Source: Ramlibacter sp.
Lineage (GTDB): Bacteria; Pseudomonadota; Gammaproteobacteria; Burkholderiales; Burkholderiaceae_C
NCBI GenBank assembly: GCA_019635435.1
Contig: JAHBZM010000001.1
Location: 1,922,001-1,986,000, forward strand
Reading direction: 5' to 3'
DNA: 64,000 nt
The notes beneath the pieces were generated by a model. That model was not told where the DNA came from. It saw nothing but the letters and a program-made list of their open reading frames with translations, and did no database searches. Positions 1-7,614 of the stretch are shown in pieces. Every line of letters begins with the position of its first letter. The stretch's first letter is position 1. Both the position numbers and the translations under genes were made by a program.

Positions 1-884
1 TCCAGCTGGCGCGCCTGAATGACCAGCTGGCCGTGGCGCAGCGCACGCTGGACCAGCGCGAACAGACCCTGGGCCTGGTGCGTGACCGCGTCAACGCGGG
101 CCTGGACACCCGGCTGGAACTGCGCCAGGCCGAGGGCGGCCTGCCCGAGGCACGCCAGCAGATCGAGGCCCTGCGCGAGCAGGCCACGCTCGCGCAAAAT
201 GCCCTCGCCGCCCTGGTTGGGCAGCCCAATCAGGCTGTAGTCCAGAGCCCGCGGCCATTGAGCGCTATCAAAATTGAAGCAAACGCGGCCGTGATCCCGG
301 CCAACCTGCTGGGCCGGCGGGCCGACATCAGCGCCGCGCGCTGGCGCGTCGAAGCCGCCACCCAGGACGTGGGCAGCGCGCGCGCCCAGTTCTACCCCAA
401 CATCAACCTCACGGCGTTCGCGGGCTTCAGCAGCATTGGCCTGGGCCGCCTGCTCGAGGCCGGCAGCCAGCAGTGGGGCGTGGGCCCGGCGCTGCGCCTG
501 CCGATTTTTGATGGCGGCCGCCTGCGCGCCAATCTGCGCGGCAAGACCGCCGACCTGGACGCCGCCATCGAGAGCTACAACGGCGCCGTGGTCGAGGCCG
601 TGCATGAGGTGGCCGACCAGCTGGCCTCGGCCAGTTCCATCACGCGCCAGCAGACCGAGCAGCGCGCCGCCCAGGAGGCGGCCGAAGGCGCCTACGACAT
701 CGCCGTGCAGCGCTACAAGGCCGGCCTGGGCAACTACCTGAACGTGCTCACCGCCGAGAGCGGCGTGCTCAACCAGCGCCGCCTGGCCGTGGATCTGGCC
801 GCGCGCGCGCTGGACACCCGCGTGGGCCTGCTGCGCGCCCTGGGCGGCGGCTACCAGGCAGACGCCGTGGTCGCCGCGAAATAA
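1..884 (+). CDS. NodT-family outer-membrane efflux factor (5' end outside window)
   Basis: Outer-membrane channel subunit of a tripartite efflux pump; the C-terminal ~290 residues are present and the reading frame is open to the window edge. The sequence has the long alternating helix pattern of the OEP family: heptad-rich helices (residues coded around 30-230), a LLGRRADI motif followed by ARWRVEAA, the periplasmic stretch ARAQFYPNINL, and the second barrel/helix repeat ending in GLLRALGGGY. Those motifs are typical of NodT/OprM-like lipoprotein channels. It lies 35 bases upstream of an EmrA-like adaptor and an EmrB-like transporter, so the three very probably form one operon. A short repeat at 233-284 is inserted in frame and encodes VVQSPRPLSAIKIEANA (see findings). 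N-terminal signal and lipobox cannot be seen. Confidence 0.9.
   Translation, partial: QLARLNDQLAVAQRTLDQREQTLGLVRDRVNAGLDTRLELRQAEGGLPEARQQIEALREQATLAQNALAALVGQPNQAVVQSPRPLSAIKIEANAAVIPANLLGRRADISAARWRVEAATQDVGSARAQFYPNINLTAFAGFSSIGLGRLLEAGSQQWGVGPALRLPIFDGGRLRANLRGKTADLDAAIESYNGAVVEAVHEVADQLASASSITRQQTEQRAAQEAAEGAYDIAVQRYKAGLGNYLNVLTAESGVLNQRRLAVDLAARALDTRVGLLRALGGGYQADAVVAAK
233..284 (+). repeat. Dispersed ~50-bp repeat, copy A (in efflux channel gene)
   Basis: Reads GGCTGTAGTCCAGAGCCCGC then GGCCATTGAGCGCTATCAAA followed by ATTGAAGCAAAC. Very similar to copy C on the minus strand in mutL; both give a VQSPRP peptide in the host protein. Confidence 0.85.
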
Positions 885-919
885 ACAGACATCACCCGAA
901 TCCCTTGCGAAAGAACACC

Positions 920-2227
920 ATGAACGCACCGCAAACACAAGCCACTTCCCCCGCCGACGCTCCCAACCCGCGCAAGAAAGCGCTCACCGCGCTGGCCGCG
1001 GTGGTGGTCGTGGCCGGCCTGGGCTGGGGCACCTGGGAATGGCTGGTCGCCAGCCACTATGAGTCCACCGACAACGCCTATGTGCAGGGCGACGTGGTCC
1101 AGATCACGCCGCAGATCGGTGGCACCGTCATGGCCATCCTGGCCGACGACACCGACTTCGTGAAGGCCGGTCAGCCGCTGGTCAAGCTGGACCCCGCCGA
1201 CGCCCGCGTGGCGCTGGACCAGGCCGAGGCCAACCTGGCCCAAGCGGTGCGCCAGGTGCGCACGCTGTACGCCAACAACGGCTCTTTGCAGGCCCAGATC
1301 ACGCTGCGCGAGACCGATGTGGCGCGGGCCCAGAGCGAGATCGCGCGCGCCAACGACGACCTCAACCGCCGCCAGTCGCTGGCCGGCAACGGCGCGGTGT
1401 CGCGCGAGGAACTCAACCATGCGCAGACCCAGCTGGCCAATGCCAGGAGCGCGCTGGCCGCGGCCCAGGCCGGCGTGGTGGCCGCCAAGGAACAGCTTGC
1501 CAGCAACCAGGCCATGACCGAAGGCACCAGCGTCGACCAGCACCCCAGCGTGCTGGCGGCCGGCGCCCGCGTGCGCGAGGCCTACCTGGCCCTGCAGCGC
1601 GCCACGCTGCCCGCGCCCGTGGACGGCTACGTGGCCAAGCGCACCGTGCAGCTGGGCCAGCGCGTGGCCGCGGGCTCGCCGCTGATGTCGGTGATCCCGC
1701 TGCAGCAGGTCTGGGTGGATGCCAACTTCAAGGAAAGCCAGCTGCGCAACATCCGCATCGGCCAGCCCGTGAAGCTCACCGCCGACCTGTACGGCAAGAA
1801 GGTCGAGTACAACGGCTCGGTCGTGGGCCTGGGTGTGGGCACGGGCGCCGCCTTTGCCTTGCTGCCGGCCCAGAACGCCACGGGCAACTGGATCAAGGTG
1901 GTGCAGCGCGTGCCCGTGCGCATTGCGCTGGACCCCAAGCAGATCGCCGCCAGCCCGCTGCGCGTGGGCCTGTCGATGGACGCCGAGATTGACGTGTCCA
2001 ACCGCGACGGCAAGATGCTGGCCGATGGCTCGGCCGCCGCCACCAGCACACAGACCCAGGTCTACAGCGCGCTGGACCGCGGCGCCGACGCCGAAGTGCG
2101 CCGCGTGATCCTGGCCAATGCCGGGCGCGGCCAGGTCAGCGTGGCGGCCCGGCGGGCCGCCGTGGCCGTCTCGCAGGTGGCGCCGCTGGGCTCGGGCGGC
2201 CTGCCCGCCGGGACAGTGACCCGCTAA
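920..2227 (+). CDS. emrA: EmrA/HlyD-type membrane fusion protein of multidrug efflux pump
   Basis: Periplasmic adaptor linking the inner-membrane pump to the outer-membrane channel. 435 residues from the ATG at 920; a TTG 15 bases upstream is also in frame, but the ATG gives the usual N-terminus. A single membrane anchor (about residues 22-42) is followed by a biotinyl-lipoyl-like half motif (ESTDNAYVQGDVVQITPQIG), a long coiled-coil hairpin rich in Ala/Gln (about 100-200), the second lipoyl half (TLPAPVDGYVAKRTVQLGQ) and the beta-barrel region containing VWVDANFKESQLRNIRIGQP, a hallmark of EmrA/VceA proteins. It sits between the channel gene and emrB, with 8 bases to the latter. Function as drug or fatty-acid efflux adaptor is inferred from family; substrate is unknown. 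Confidence 0.93.
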   Translation: MNAPQTQATSPADAPNPRKKALTALAAVVVVAGLGWGTWEWLVASHYESTDNAYVQGDVVQITPQIGGTVMAILADDTDFVKAGQPLVKLDPADARVALDQAEANLAQAVRQVRTLYANNGSLQAQITLRETDVARAQSEIARANDDLNRRQSLAGNGAVSREELNHAQTQLANARSALAAAQAGVVAAKEQLASNQAMTEGTSVDQHPSVLAAGARVREAYLALQRATLPAPVDGYVAKRTVQLGQRVAAGSPLMSVIPLQQVWVDANFKESQLRNIRIGQPVKLTADLYGKKVEYNGSVVGLGVGTGAAFALLPAQNATGNWIKVVQRVPVRIALDPKQIAASPLRVGLSMDAEIDVSNRDGKMLADGSAAATSTQTQVYSALDRGADAEVRRVILANAGRGQVSVAARRAAVAVSQVAPLGSGGLPAGTVTR

Positions 2228-2235
2228 GGACGGCC

Positions 2236-3795
2236 ATGGCCAACGCCGACCAATACATGCCGCCCGCGCCGCTGCAGGGCGCAGCGCGCGGCTGGGGGAC
2301 GCTGGGCCTGTCGGCCGCGACCTTCATGATCGTGCTCGACACGTCGATCGCCAACGTGTCGCTGCCCGCCATCGCGGGCGACCTCAGCGTCAGCCCCAAC
2401 CAGGGCACCTGGGTCATCACCAGCTTTGCCGTGGCCAATGCCATCGCGGTGCCGCTCACGGGCTGGCTGTCGCAGCGCTTTGGCCAGGTGCGGCTGTTCC
2501 TGGGCAGCCTGATGCTGTTTGTGCTGGCCTCGCTGGCCTGCGGTCTGGCGCCCAACATGACCACGCTCATCGTGTTTCGTGCGTTGCAGGGCTTCGTGGC
2601 CGGGCCGCTGATCCCGCTGTCGCAAACGCTGCTGCTGTCCAGCTACCCCAAGGCGCTGGCCGGCACGGCCATGGCCATGTGGGGTATGACCACGCTGGTC
2701 GCGCCCGTCATGGGGCCGCTGCTGGGCGGCTGGCTCACCGACAACATCTCCTGGCCCTGGATCTTCTTCATCAACATCCCGGTGGGCATTGCCACGGTGA
2801 TGCTGGTGGCCCGCCTGTACCTCAGGCGCGAGAGCAAGACGCTCAAGCTGCCCATTGACTCCGTGGGCCTGGCGCTGCTGGTGCTGTGGATTGCCGCCAT
2901 GCAGATCGTGCTGGACATCGGCAAGGAAAACGACTGGTTCCACTCGCCGCTGGTGGTGGCGCTGAGTGTGGTGGCGGCCGTGGGCTTCAGCTTCTTCCTG
3001 ATCTGGGAGCTGACCGACCGGCACCCCGTGGTGGACCTGTCGCTGTTCAGGCGGCGCAACTTCTGGGCCGGCTCGCTGGCCACCGCCATTGGCTACGGGC
3101 TGTTCTTTGGCAACGTGGTGCTGCTGCCGCTGTGGCTGCAGCAGTTCATGGGCTACACGGCCACGCAGGCCGGCATGGTGATGGCGCCTGTGGGCTTGCT
3201 GGCCATTGTGCTGTCCCCCGTGGTGGGCAAGACTGTGGGGCGCATCGACCCGCGTCGCTACGTCACTTTCTCGTTCCTGGTGTTTGGGCTGGTGCTGTAC
3301 ATGCGCTCGCGCTTCAGCACCCAGGCCGACCTGTTCACGATCATGGTGCCCACCATCATCCAGGGCATTGCCATGGCGTTCTTCTTCATTCCGCTGGTGA
3401 CCATCACGCTGTCGGGCATCCCGCCCGAGCGCATCCCGGCGGCATCGGGGCTGTCCAACTTCATGCGCATCACGGCGGGTGCCTTTGGCACCTCCATCGT
3501 CACCACGCTCTGGGAGAACCGCGCCGCGGTGCACCACAGCCAGTTGTCCGAGGCCATCAATGCCGGCAGCCAGACGGCGGTGGCCACGCTGCGGGGCCTG
3601 GAGGCCTCGGGGCTCACGCACCCGCAGGCGCTGGCCCAGATCAACCGCCTGATCGACCAGCAGTCGTTCATGCTCGCGGCCAACGACATCTTCTACATGT
3701 CGGCGCTGCTGTTCCTGGCGCTGATCCCGCTGGTGTGGCTGTCGCATCCGCAGCCGGCGGCCGGCAGTTCAGACGCCGCGGCCGGCGCGCACTGA
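2236..3795 (+). CDS. emrB: EmrB/QacA-type DHA2 major facilitator drug transporter
   Basis: Proton-driven inner-membrane efflux transporter of the 14-helix DHA2 family; 519 residues, the normal length. Visible motifs are the DTSIANVSLPAI segment of helix 1 (the D-x-T-I-V-N-V-A-L-P motif D1), WVITSFAVANAIAVPLTGWL, and motif C-like GPLLGGWLTDNISWPWIFFIN, all diagnostic for EmrB. The ATG at 2236 follows the emrA stop by 8 bases, so the genes are translationally close and form the last step of the efflux operon begun at the window edge. A regulator gene is not visible here. Family and role are certain; substrate range is not predictable. Confidence 0.95.
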   Translation: MANADQYMPPAPLQGAARGWGTLGLSAATFMIVLDTSIANVSLPAIAGDLSVSPNQGTWVITSFAVANAIAVPLTGWLSQRFGQVRLFLGSLMLFVLASLACGLAPNMTTLIVFRALQGFVAGPLIPLSQTLLLSSYPKALAGTAMAMWGMTTLVAPVMGPLLGGWLTDNISWPWIFFINIPVGIATVMLVARLYLRRESKTLKLPIDSVGLALLVLWIAAMQIVLDIGKENDWFHSPLVVALSVVAAVGFSFFLIWELTDRHPVVDLSLFRRRNFWAGSLATAIGYGLFFGNVVLLPLWLQQFMGYTATQAGMVMAPVGLLAIVLSPVVGKTVGRIDPRRYVTFSFLVFGLVLYMRSRFSTQADLFTIMVPTIIQGIAMAFFFIPLVTITLSGIPPERIPAASGLSNFMRITAGAFGTSIVTTLWENRAAVHHSQLSEAINAGSQTAVATLRGLEASGLTHPQALAQINRLIDQQSFMLAANDIFYMSALLFLALIPLVWLSHPQPAAGSSDAAAGAH

Positions 3796-3802
3796 GGCGG
3801 GG

Positions 3803-4744
3803 TCAGGCGGCCGGTGCCTCGGTGCCGGCTTCGCCGCCCAGGGCCTCGAGCAGGTCGGGAATCAGCTGAGACAGCTCGCCGGTCAGGATGGCGGCATCGG
3901 TGTCAAAGCCGTCGTCGTCCTTGCCGCCGGCCTGCACGCCGTCCATCACCACATCGAGCAGCTTGAGCTTGCGGATCTGCGCCGTGTCGGTCAGCACGAA
4001 TGACACGCGCTCGTTCCAGGTCAGCGCCAGCTGCGTGGGCAGCTTGCCCGCGGCCAGGTGCTGGGCCACTTCGTCGATCTCCAGCGTGTGGCGCGAGTAG
4101 CGCACGGTGGACTTCTGGTCGTCGGGCGTCTTGAGCTCGCAGTCGCGGTCGATGCTGAAGTGCCACGGCGCCTCGCGCGTGGACAGCCAGTGCGCCATGC
4201 TGGCGCTGGCCGTCATCTGGGTCTGGATGGGCTTCAGGCCCACGGTGGGCGCGGCGCCAGGCACGCTGGTCAGCGCCTCGATCAGGCAGGTGACGATCTT
4301 GTCGGCGCCGGTGAGGCTGCCGCTGTCCACCACCAGCAGGCGGTTGACCGGGTCCAGCCACAGCAGCGTGGTGCTGCGCTTGGTGAAGGCGCGCGGCAGC
4401 AGTTCAAAGACGATCTCTTCCTTGAACTCCTTCTTGAGCCTGGCGCCCACGCGCTCGTTGCCGGTTTCCTGCTTGTATTTTTCGATGCGCTCCTCCAGCG
4501 CGGCCTTGACGGCCGAGGCCGGCACCGGCCGGCGCTCCACGCAGAACTTGAGGATCAGCTGGCCGCCCACGCTCTCGGCCAGTACCGTGCTCTTGTTGCC
4601 GCGTGGTGGCACCCAGCCATGCGAGTCGGGCTGCGTGGCCCCGCAGGGCAGGAAGTGGGTGGCCTGCAGCGCCTCTTCGAGCGCTGGCAGATCGGGCAAG
4701 ACAAATTCAGGAGCAAGGCGGAAGAACGCGGAGGATTTGAACAT
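3803..4744 (-). CDS. rdgC: Recombination-associated protein RdgC
   Basis: RdgC is a ring-shaped, sequence-independent DNA-binding protein that modulates RecA. 313 residues from the ATG at 4744, close to the usual ~300. The N-terminus MFKSSAFFRL, the segment HFLPCGATQPDSHGWVPPRG, the FCVERRPVPASAVKAALEE block and WLSTREAPWHFSIDRDCELK are clear RdgC family signatures. The open frame extends upstream to about 5170, but that part is the antisense shadow of the next gene, so 4744 is chosen. It converges with emrB (7-base gap) and lies downstream of attH on the same strand, with a TAGAAT -10-like box on the minus strand near 4825-4830 that could serve as its own promoter. Confidence 0.95.
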   Translation of the reverse strand: MFKSSAFFRLAPEFVLPDLPALEEALQATHFLPCGATQPDSHGWVPPRGNKSTVLAESVGGQLILKFCVERRPVPASAVKAALEERIEKYKQETGNERVGARLKKEFKEEIVFELLPRAFTKRSTTLLWLDPVNRLLVVDSGSLTGADKIVTCLIEALTSVPGAAPTVGLKPIQTQMTASASMAHWLSTREAPWHFSIDRDCELKTPDDQKSTVRYSRHTLEIDEVAQHLAAGKLPTQLALTWNERVSFVLTDTAQIRKLKLLDVVMDGVQAGGKDDDGFDTDAAILTGELSQLIPDLLEALGGEAGTEAPAA

Positions 4745-4854
4745 CGGGGAGGGGGCAGGACAGTCAGGCCGGGCGGGTGTGCCGGCGACGAAGACAACGA
4801 GGCAAGGGGCCAAAGGGCGCCATTCTAGAGGAGCCGCATGGCGCGCCCGGAGCG

Positions 4855-5946
4855 CTACAGCCGCAGCGGCTTGGCGTAACCCGTCATCTCGAGGTAGCCG
4901 CGAGCCACCTTCCTGCCGTTGCTGTCCAGCAGGTCGCTCAGGCCTTCCCAGTAGATCGCGCCGGTGGAGGTGCGGCTGTCCAGTTCCTGGTTGTCGATGA
5001 CGGCCTTGACGGTGTAGAAATCGGCCGGCGTGCGCACGATCCACTCCACCGGGTAGCTGGCCTGCGAGAGCGGGCTTTTCCAGAAGCGCTGGGGGCTGAA
5101 CTCGTTCTCGCCCTTGCTCGCGATGTACAGCGTGCCGCCGTTGGCGGTGCGGAACGAGCCGCCGTCCCACAGCGTGCTGCCGTCCTGGCGGCGCAGCCGG
5201 AAGGCGGTGATGGCGCTGCCGTCAAAGTAGTTCATGCCGATCCAGTCCCAGCCCACGGCCTCGGGGTGCAGCAGCGACTCGCTCCACTCGTGGTCCAGCC
5301 AGGCCTTGCCCTGCACCTTGAACGGCTGGCCGCGCAGCGTGAGCGTGCCGGTGGTGGCCAGTTGGGGCTGGCTGTAGTAGTAGCTGGCCTGCGCGGCCTC
5401 GGGCCCCTTGCGCGACAGGCCCTGGTCGCCCTGCAGCAGCACCGGCTGCGTGGGCGCAAAGCGCAGGTCCATCGCAAAGTCGGCCGCCGTCACGCGCGCT
5501 TCGTAAGCATCTTTGCCCTGGGCACCGCGGCGCAAAGACCAGTCGCGCAGTTGCACCGCGGTGTCGGCTTCGCTGGCCTGCGCCACGTCAAAGCCCTGGC
5601 GCGCAATGCGCTGGTCGTGCCAGAGCTTGCGGCCCTGCACGTCGGTGATGGCGGCATGCGCAAACAGCAGCTGCCTGGCCGCAAACGCCGACTGCATGCC
5701 CTGCGTGCCCTCGACCCGGGTGCGAAAAAACGTGACCTGAAACCCAAACTCCCGCTGGCCGTCACTCGCATGGCCCGTGACGTACCACCACTCGGTGCGA
5801 AAGCCGGGGTGCGCGCCGTGGTCGCGCGGGAACTGCAGCCTCTTCTTGGGCAGGGCGTTGGCTGGTTCTGTCGCGCCCAGGCCCGCAAGGCCGCCCAGGC
5901 CGGCGGCAAGCAGGTGGCGGCGCAGGAGGTTGTTCAAGCGGTTCAT
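4855..5946 (-). CDS. AttH-like / lipocalin-fold carotenoid 1,2-hydratase family secreted protein
   Basis: Member of the AttH/CrtC-N lipocalin-like family (predicted secreted hydrolases). 363 residues from ATG 5946 (an in-frame ATG also lies at 5961). The N-terminus carries a twin-arginine type signal, LLRRHLLAAGLGGLAGLG, so export in folded state is likely. Family motifs seen: FPRDHGAHPGFRTEWWYVTG, GFQVTFFRTR, LWHDQRIA, KAWLDHEWSES and GWDWIGMNYFDGSAITAFRL; the WWYVTG and LDHEW motifs are diagnostic. Members are commonly encoded next to an ABC ATPase and a FtsX-like permease; here the permease is upstream on the same strand, separated by a Cds1-like gene and by the structured elements at 5971-6490. 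The biochemical substrate is unknown; involvement in lipid or terpenoid handling is inference. Confidence 0.85.
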   Translation of the reverse strand: MNRLNNLLRRHLLAAGLGGLAGLGATEPANALPKKRLQFPRDHGAHPGFRTEWWYVTGHASDGQREFGFQVTFFRTRVEGTQGMQSAFAARQLLFAHAAITDVQGRKLWHDQRIARQGFDVAQASEADTAVQLRDWSLRRGAQGKDAYEARVTAADFAMDLRFAPTQPVLLQGDQGLSRKGPEAAQASYYYSQPQLATTGTLTLRGQPFKVQGKAWLDHEWSESLLHPEAVGWDWIGMNYFDGSAITAFRLRRQDGSTLWDGGSFRTANGGTLYIASKGENEFSPQRFWKSPLSQASYPVEWIVRTPADFYTVKAVIDNQELDSRTSTGAIYWEGLSDLLDSNGRKVARGYLEMTGYAKPLRL

Positions 5947-5970
5947 GGTATTCAGAGGCATGTGCGCGCG

Positions 5971-6207
5971 GCAAAGGCGTGTGCGCCCGGGCTGGGATGC
6001 TTCACTGGCGCGGTCACCGCGTTGCGGTGACTCCCCTGCGTTGCTCGGGCTGGCGGCCCGTCGTGGAACTCGCTACGCGCGCCTTGCGCGCTGCGCTCAA
6101 ACAACCACGACGAGTCAGTTAACGAAGCGCGCTGCGCGCGCGGCCGCCAGCCCTGCGCTACTCGGCGCGCCAGAGGCGCACCCCAGCCCGGGCGCACACG
6201 CCTTTGC
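5971..6207 (-). repeat. Structured ~240-nt element, copy U1 (sense on minus strand)
   Basis: Closed by a 30-bp inverted repeat, 5971-6000 with 6178-6207 (29 of 30 positions pair). Inside, reading the minus strand, four hairpins can be drawn: P2 (6127-6132/6136-6141), P3 (6059-6066/6105-6112) enclosing P4 (6077-6082/6086-6091), and P5 (6013-6020/6024-6031). The primary sequence aligns through most of its length with the plus-strand copy U2 at 6250-6490. It lies 24 bases before the attH start, in the same sense as that transcript. No credible protein frame was found. Confidence 0.75.
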
Positions 6208-6249
6208 TGAAACAAGGTTGGCGCTCCAATCGTCGGCGCACCAACGCCT

Positions 6250-6490
6250 CGCTTCGCGGCAGGGGCCGGGCGGCGGAGGCGATCTCTGGGGCGGCGAGAA
6301 GCGCAGGCGCGGGGTCGGCGGGCGCAGCCCGCTTCGTCATCTGACTCACCGCAGCTGTTTGAGCGGAGTGCGCAAAGCGCACGCAGCGAGTTCTGCGGTG
6401 CGACCCTGCGGTGAGCATCGCAGCGAAGTGGGCGCACAGCGCCCACCGCCCCAGTGTGAGCCCCCGCCGCCCGGCCCCTGCCGCGAAGCG
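6250..6490 (+). repeat. Structured ~240-nt element, copy U2 (sense on plus strand)
   Basis: Closed by a perfect 27-bp inverted repeat, 6250-6276 with 6464-6490. Internal hairpins on the plus strand: P2 GCGGGC-GCA-GCCCGC (6318-6332), P3 CACCGCAG/CTGCGGTG (6347-6354/6393-6400) around P4 GTGCGC-AAA-GCGCAC (6368-6382), and P5 GTGGGCGC-ACA-GCGCCCAC (6428-6446). Compared with U1 the loops and joining sequences (for example CTGACTC, TGTTTGAGCG, AGCGAGTT, CCAGTG) are conserved while stems change on both sides. U1 and U2 are divergent, 42 bases apart, so the whole 5971-6490 stretch is a large imperfect palindrome. Confidence 0.75.
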
Positions 6491-6531
6491 CGAGCGCAAA
6501 GAGGCAGGCAAGCGAGGCGTGCATAAAAAGG

Positions 6532-7596
6532 CTATTCCAGCCAATCAGCGACACGACGAGCCGCAGAAGTGCAGTCACCAAACGCCTGATCGACCCATTC
6601 GCCACTGTGGTACGTGGGCAGATAGCGCTCCCCCGAATCGCACAACAACGACAGGATGGAACCGCTCTCGCCAGCGTCGCGCATCTGCGTGGCCAGCGTC
6701 AGCATGCCCACCAGGTTGGTGCCGGTGGACGGCCCCACGCGCCGCCCCAGCAGGGCCGACAGCGCACGCATGGCGGCAATCGACTCGGCATCGGGCACGT
6801 CGATCATGCGGTCCACCAACTCGCGGATGAAGCTGGGTTCCACCCGCGGCCGGCCAATGCCCTCGATGCGCGAGCCGGGGCCGGTCAGCGTGGCGTCGCC
6901 ACTGGCATGGTAGGCGCTGAACACCGAGCCCTGCGGCTCGGCCACGCACAGCTGCGTGGCGTGGCGCTGGTAGCGCACAAAGCGCCCGATGGTGGCGCTG
7001 GTGCCGCCCGTGCCCGCGCCCACCACGATCCAGCGCGGTACAGGGTGGCGCTCGCGCGCCATCTGGCTGAACATGCTCTCGGCAATGTTGTTGTTGCCGC
7101 GCCAGTCGGTCGCGCGCTCGGCGTAGGTGAACTGGTCCATGTAATGGCCGCCGCTCTGGCTCGCCAGCGCGCGCGCCTGTTCATACACCTGCGCGGCGCT
7201 GTCCACCAGGTGGCAGCGGCCGCCGTAAAACTCGATCTGCGCGATCTTCTCGGGCGAGGTGCTGCGCGGCATCACGGCAATGAAGGGCAGGCCCAGCAGC
7301 CGTGCAAAGTAGGCCTCGCTCACAGCCGTTGAGCCGCTGGACGACTCCACGATGGTCGAGCCCTCATGCACCCAGCCGTTGCACAGCGCGTACAGGAACA
7401 GCGAGCGCGCCAGCCGGTGCTTGAGGCTGCCCGTGGGGTGGGTCGATTCGTCTTTCAGGTACAGGTCGATGCCGTGCGCGCCGAACGACGGCAGCGGCAA
7501 GGGGATCAGGTGCGTGTCGGCGCTGCGCTGGAAGTCGGCCTCGATGCGGGCAATGGCGTCGTGCGCCCAGGCGCGAAGGGCAGGGGTGGTGGGCAT
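6532..7596 (-). CDS. PLP-dependent cysteine synthase-family protein (Cds1-like cysteine desulfhydrase)
   Basis: Fold-type II PLP enzyme, 354 residues. The PLP lysine is K59 in STHPTGSLKHR; SSSGSTAVSEAYFARLLG corresponds to the substrate loop; GAGTGGTSATIGRF (near 200) is the phosphate-binding loop. The long N-terminal part and the THPTGSLKHRLARSLF motif match the Cds1-type subgroup (L-cysteine desulfhydrase of actinobacteria and proteobacteria) better than CysK or CysM. It follows the FtsX-type permease gene after 18 bases on the same strand, so the two are probably co-transcribed; the link between cysteine metabolism and the transporter is unclear. Activity could be cysteine desulfhydration or a synthase reaction on an unknown substrate. 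Confidence 0.85.
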   Translation of the reverse strand: MPTTPALRAWAHDAIARIEADFQRSADTHLIPLPLPSFGAHGIDLYLKDESTHPTGSLKHRLARSLFLYALCNGWVHEGSTIVESSSGSTAVSEAYFARLLGLPFIAVMPRSTSPEKIAQIEFYGGRCHLVDSAAQVYEQARALASQSGGHYMDQFTYAERATDWRGNNNIAESMFSQMARERHPVPRWIVVGAGTGGTSATIGRFVRYQRHATQLCVAEPQGSVFSAYHASGDATLTGPGSRIEGIGRPRVEPSFIRELVDRMIDVPDAESIAAMRALSALLGRRVGPSTGTNLVGMLTLATQMRDAGESGSILSLLCDSGERYLPTYHSGEWVDQAFGDCTSAARRVADWLE

Positions 7597-7614
7597 CGCG
7601 GCATTGTCGCAGGG

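Noticed and set aside
2224..3747. Long minus-strand frame of 507 codons opposite emrB
   Set aside because: His/Arg/Gln-rich translation typical of antisense frames in high-GC DNA; emrB on the other strand is a clear gene.
4745..5170. N-terminal extension of RdgC
   Set aside because: The extra codons lie opposite attH and have antisense-like composition; the MFKSS start gives the standard RdgC length.
5952..6605. Possible proteins in the region between attH and the Cds1-like gene
   Set aside because: All frames here are Arg/Ala-rich and mirror the palindromic structure; no family motif or ribosome site.
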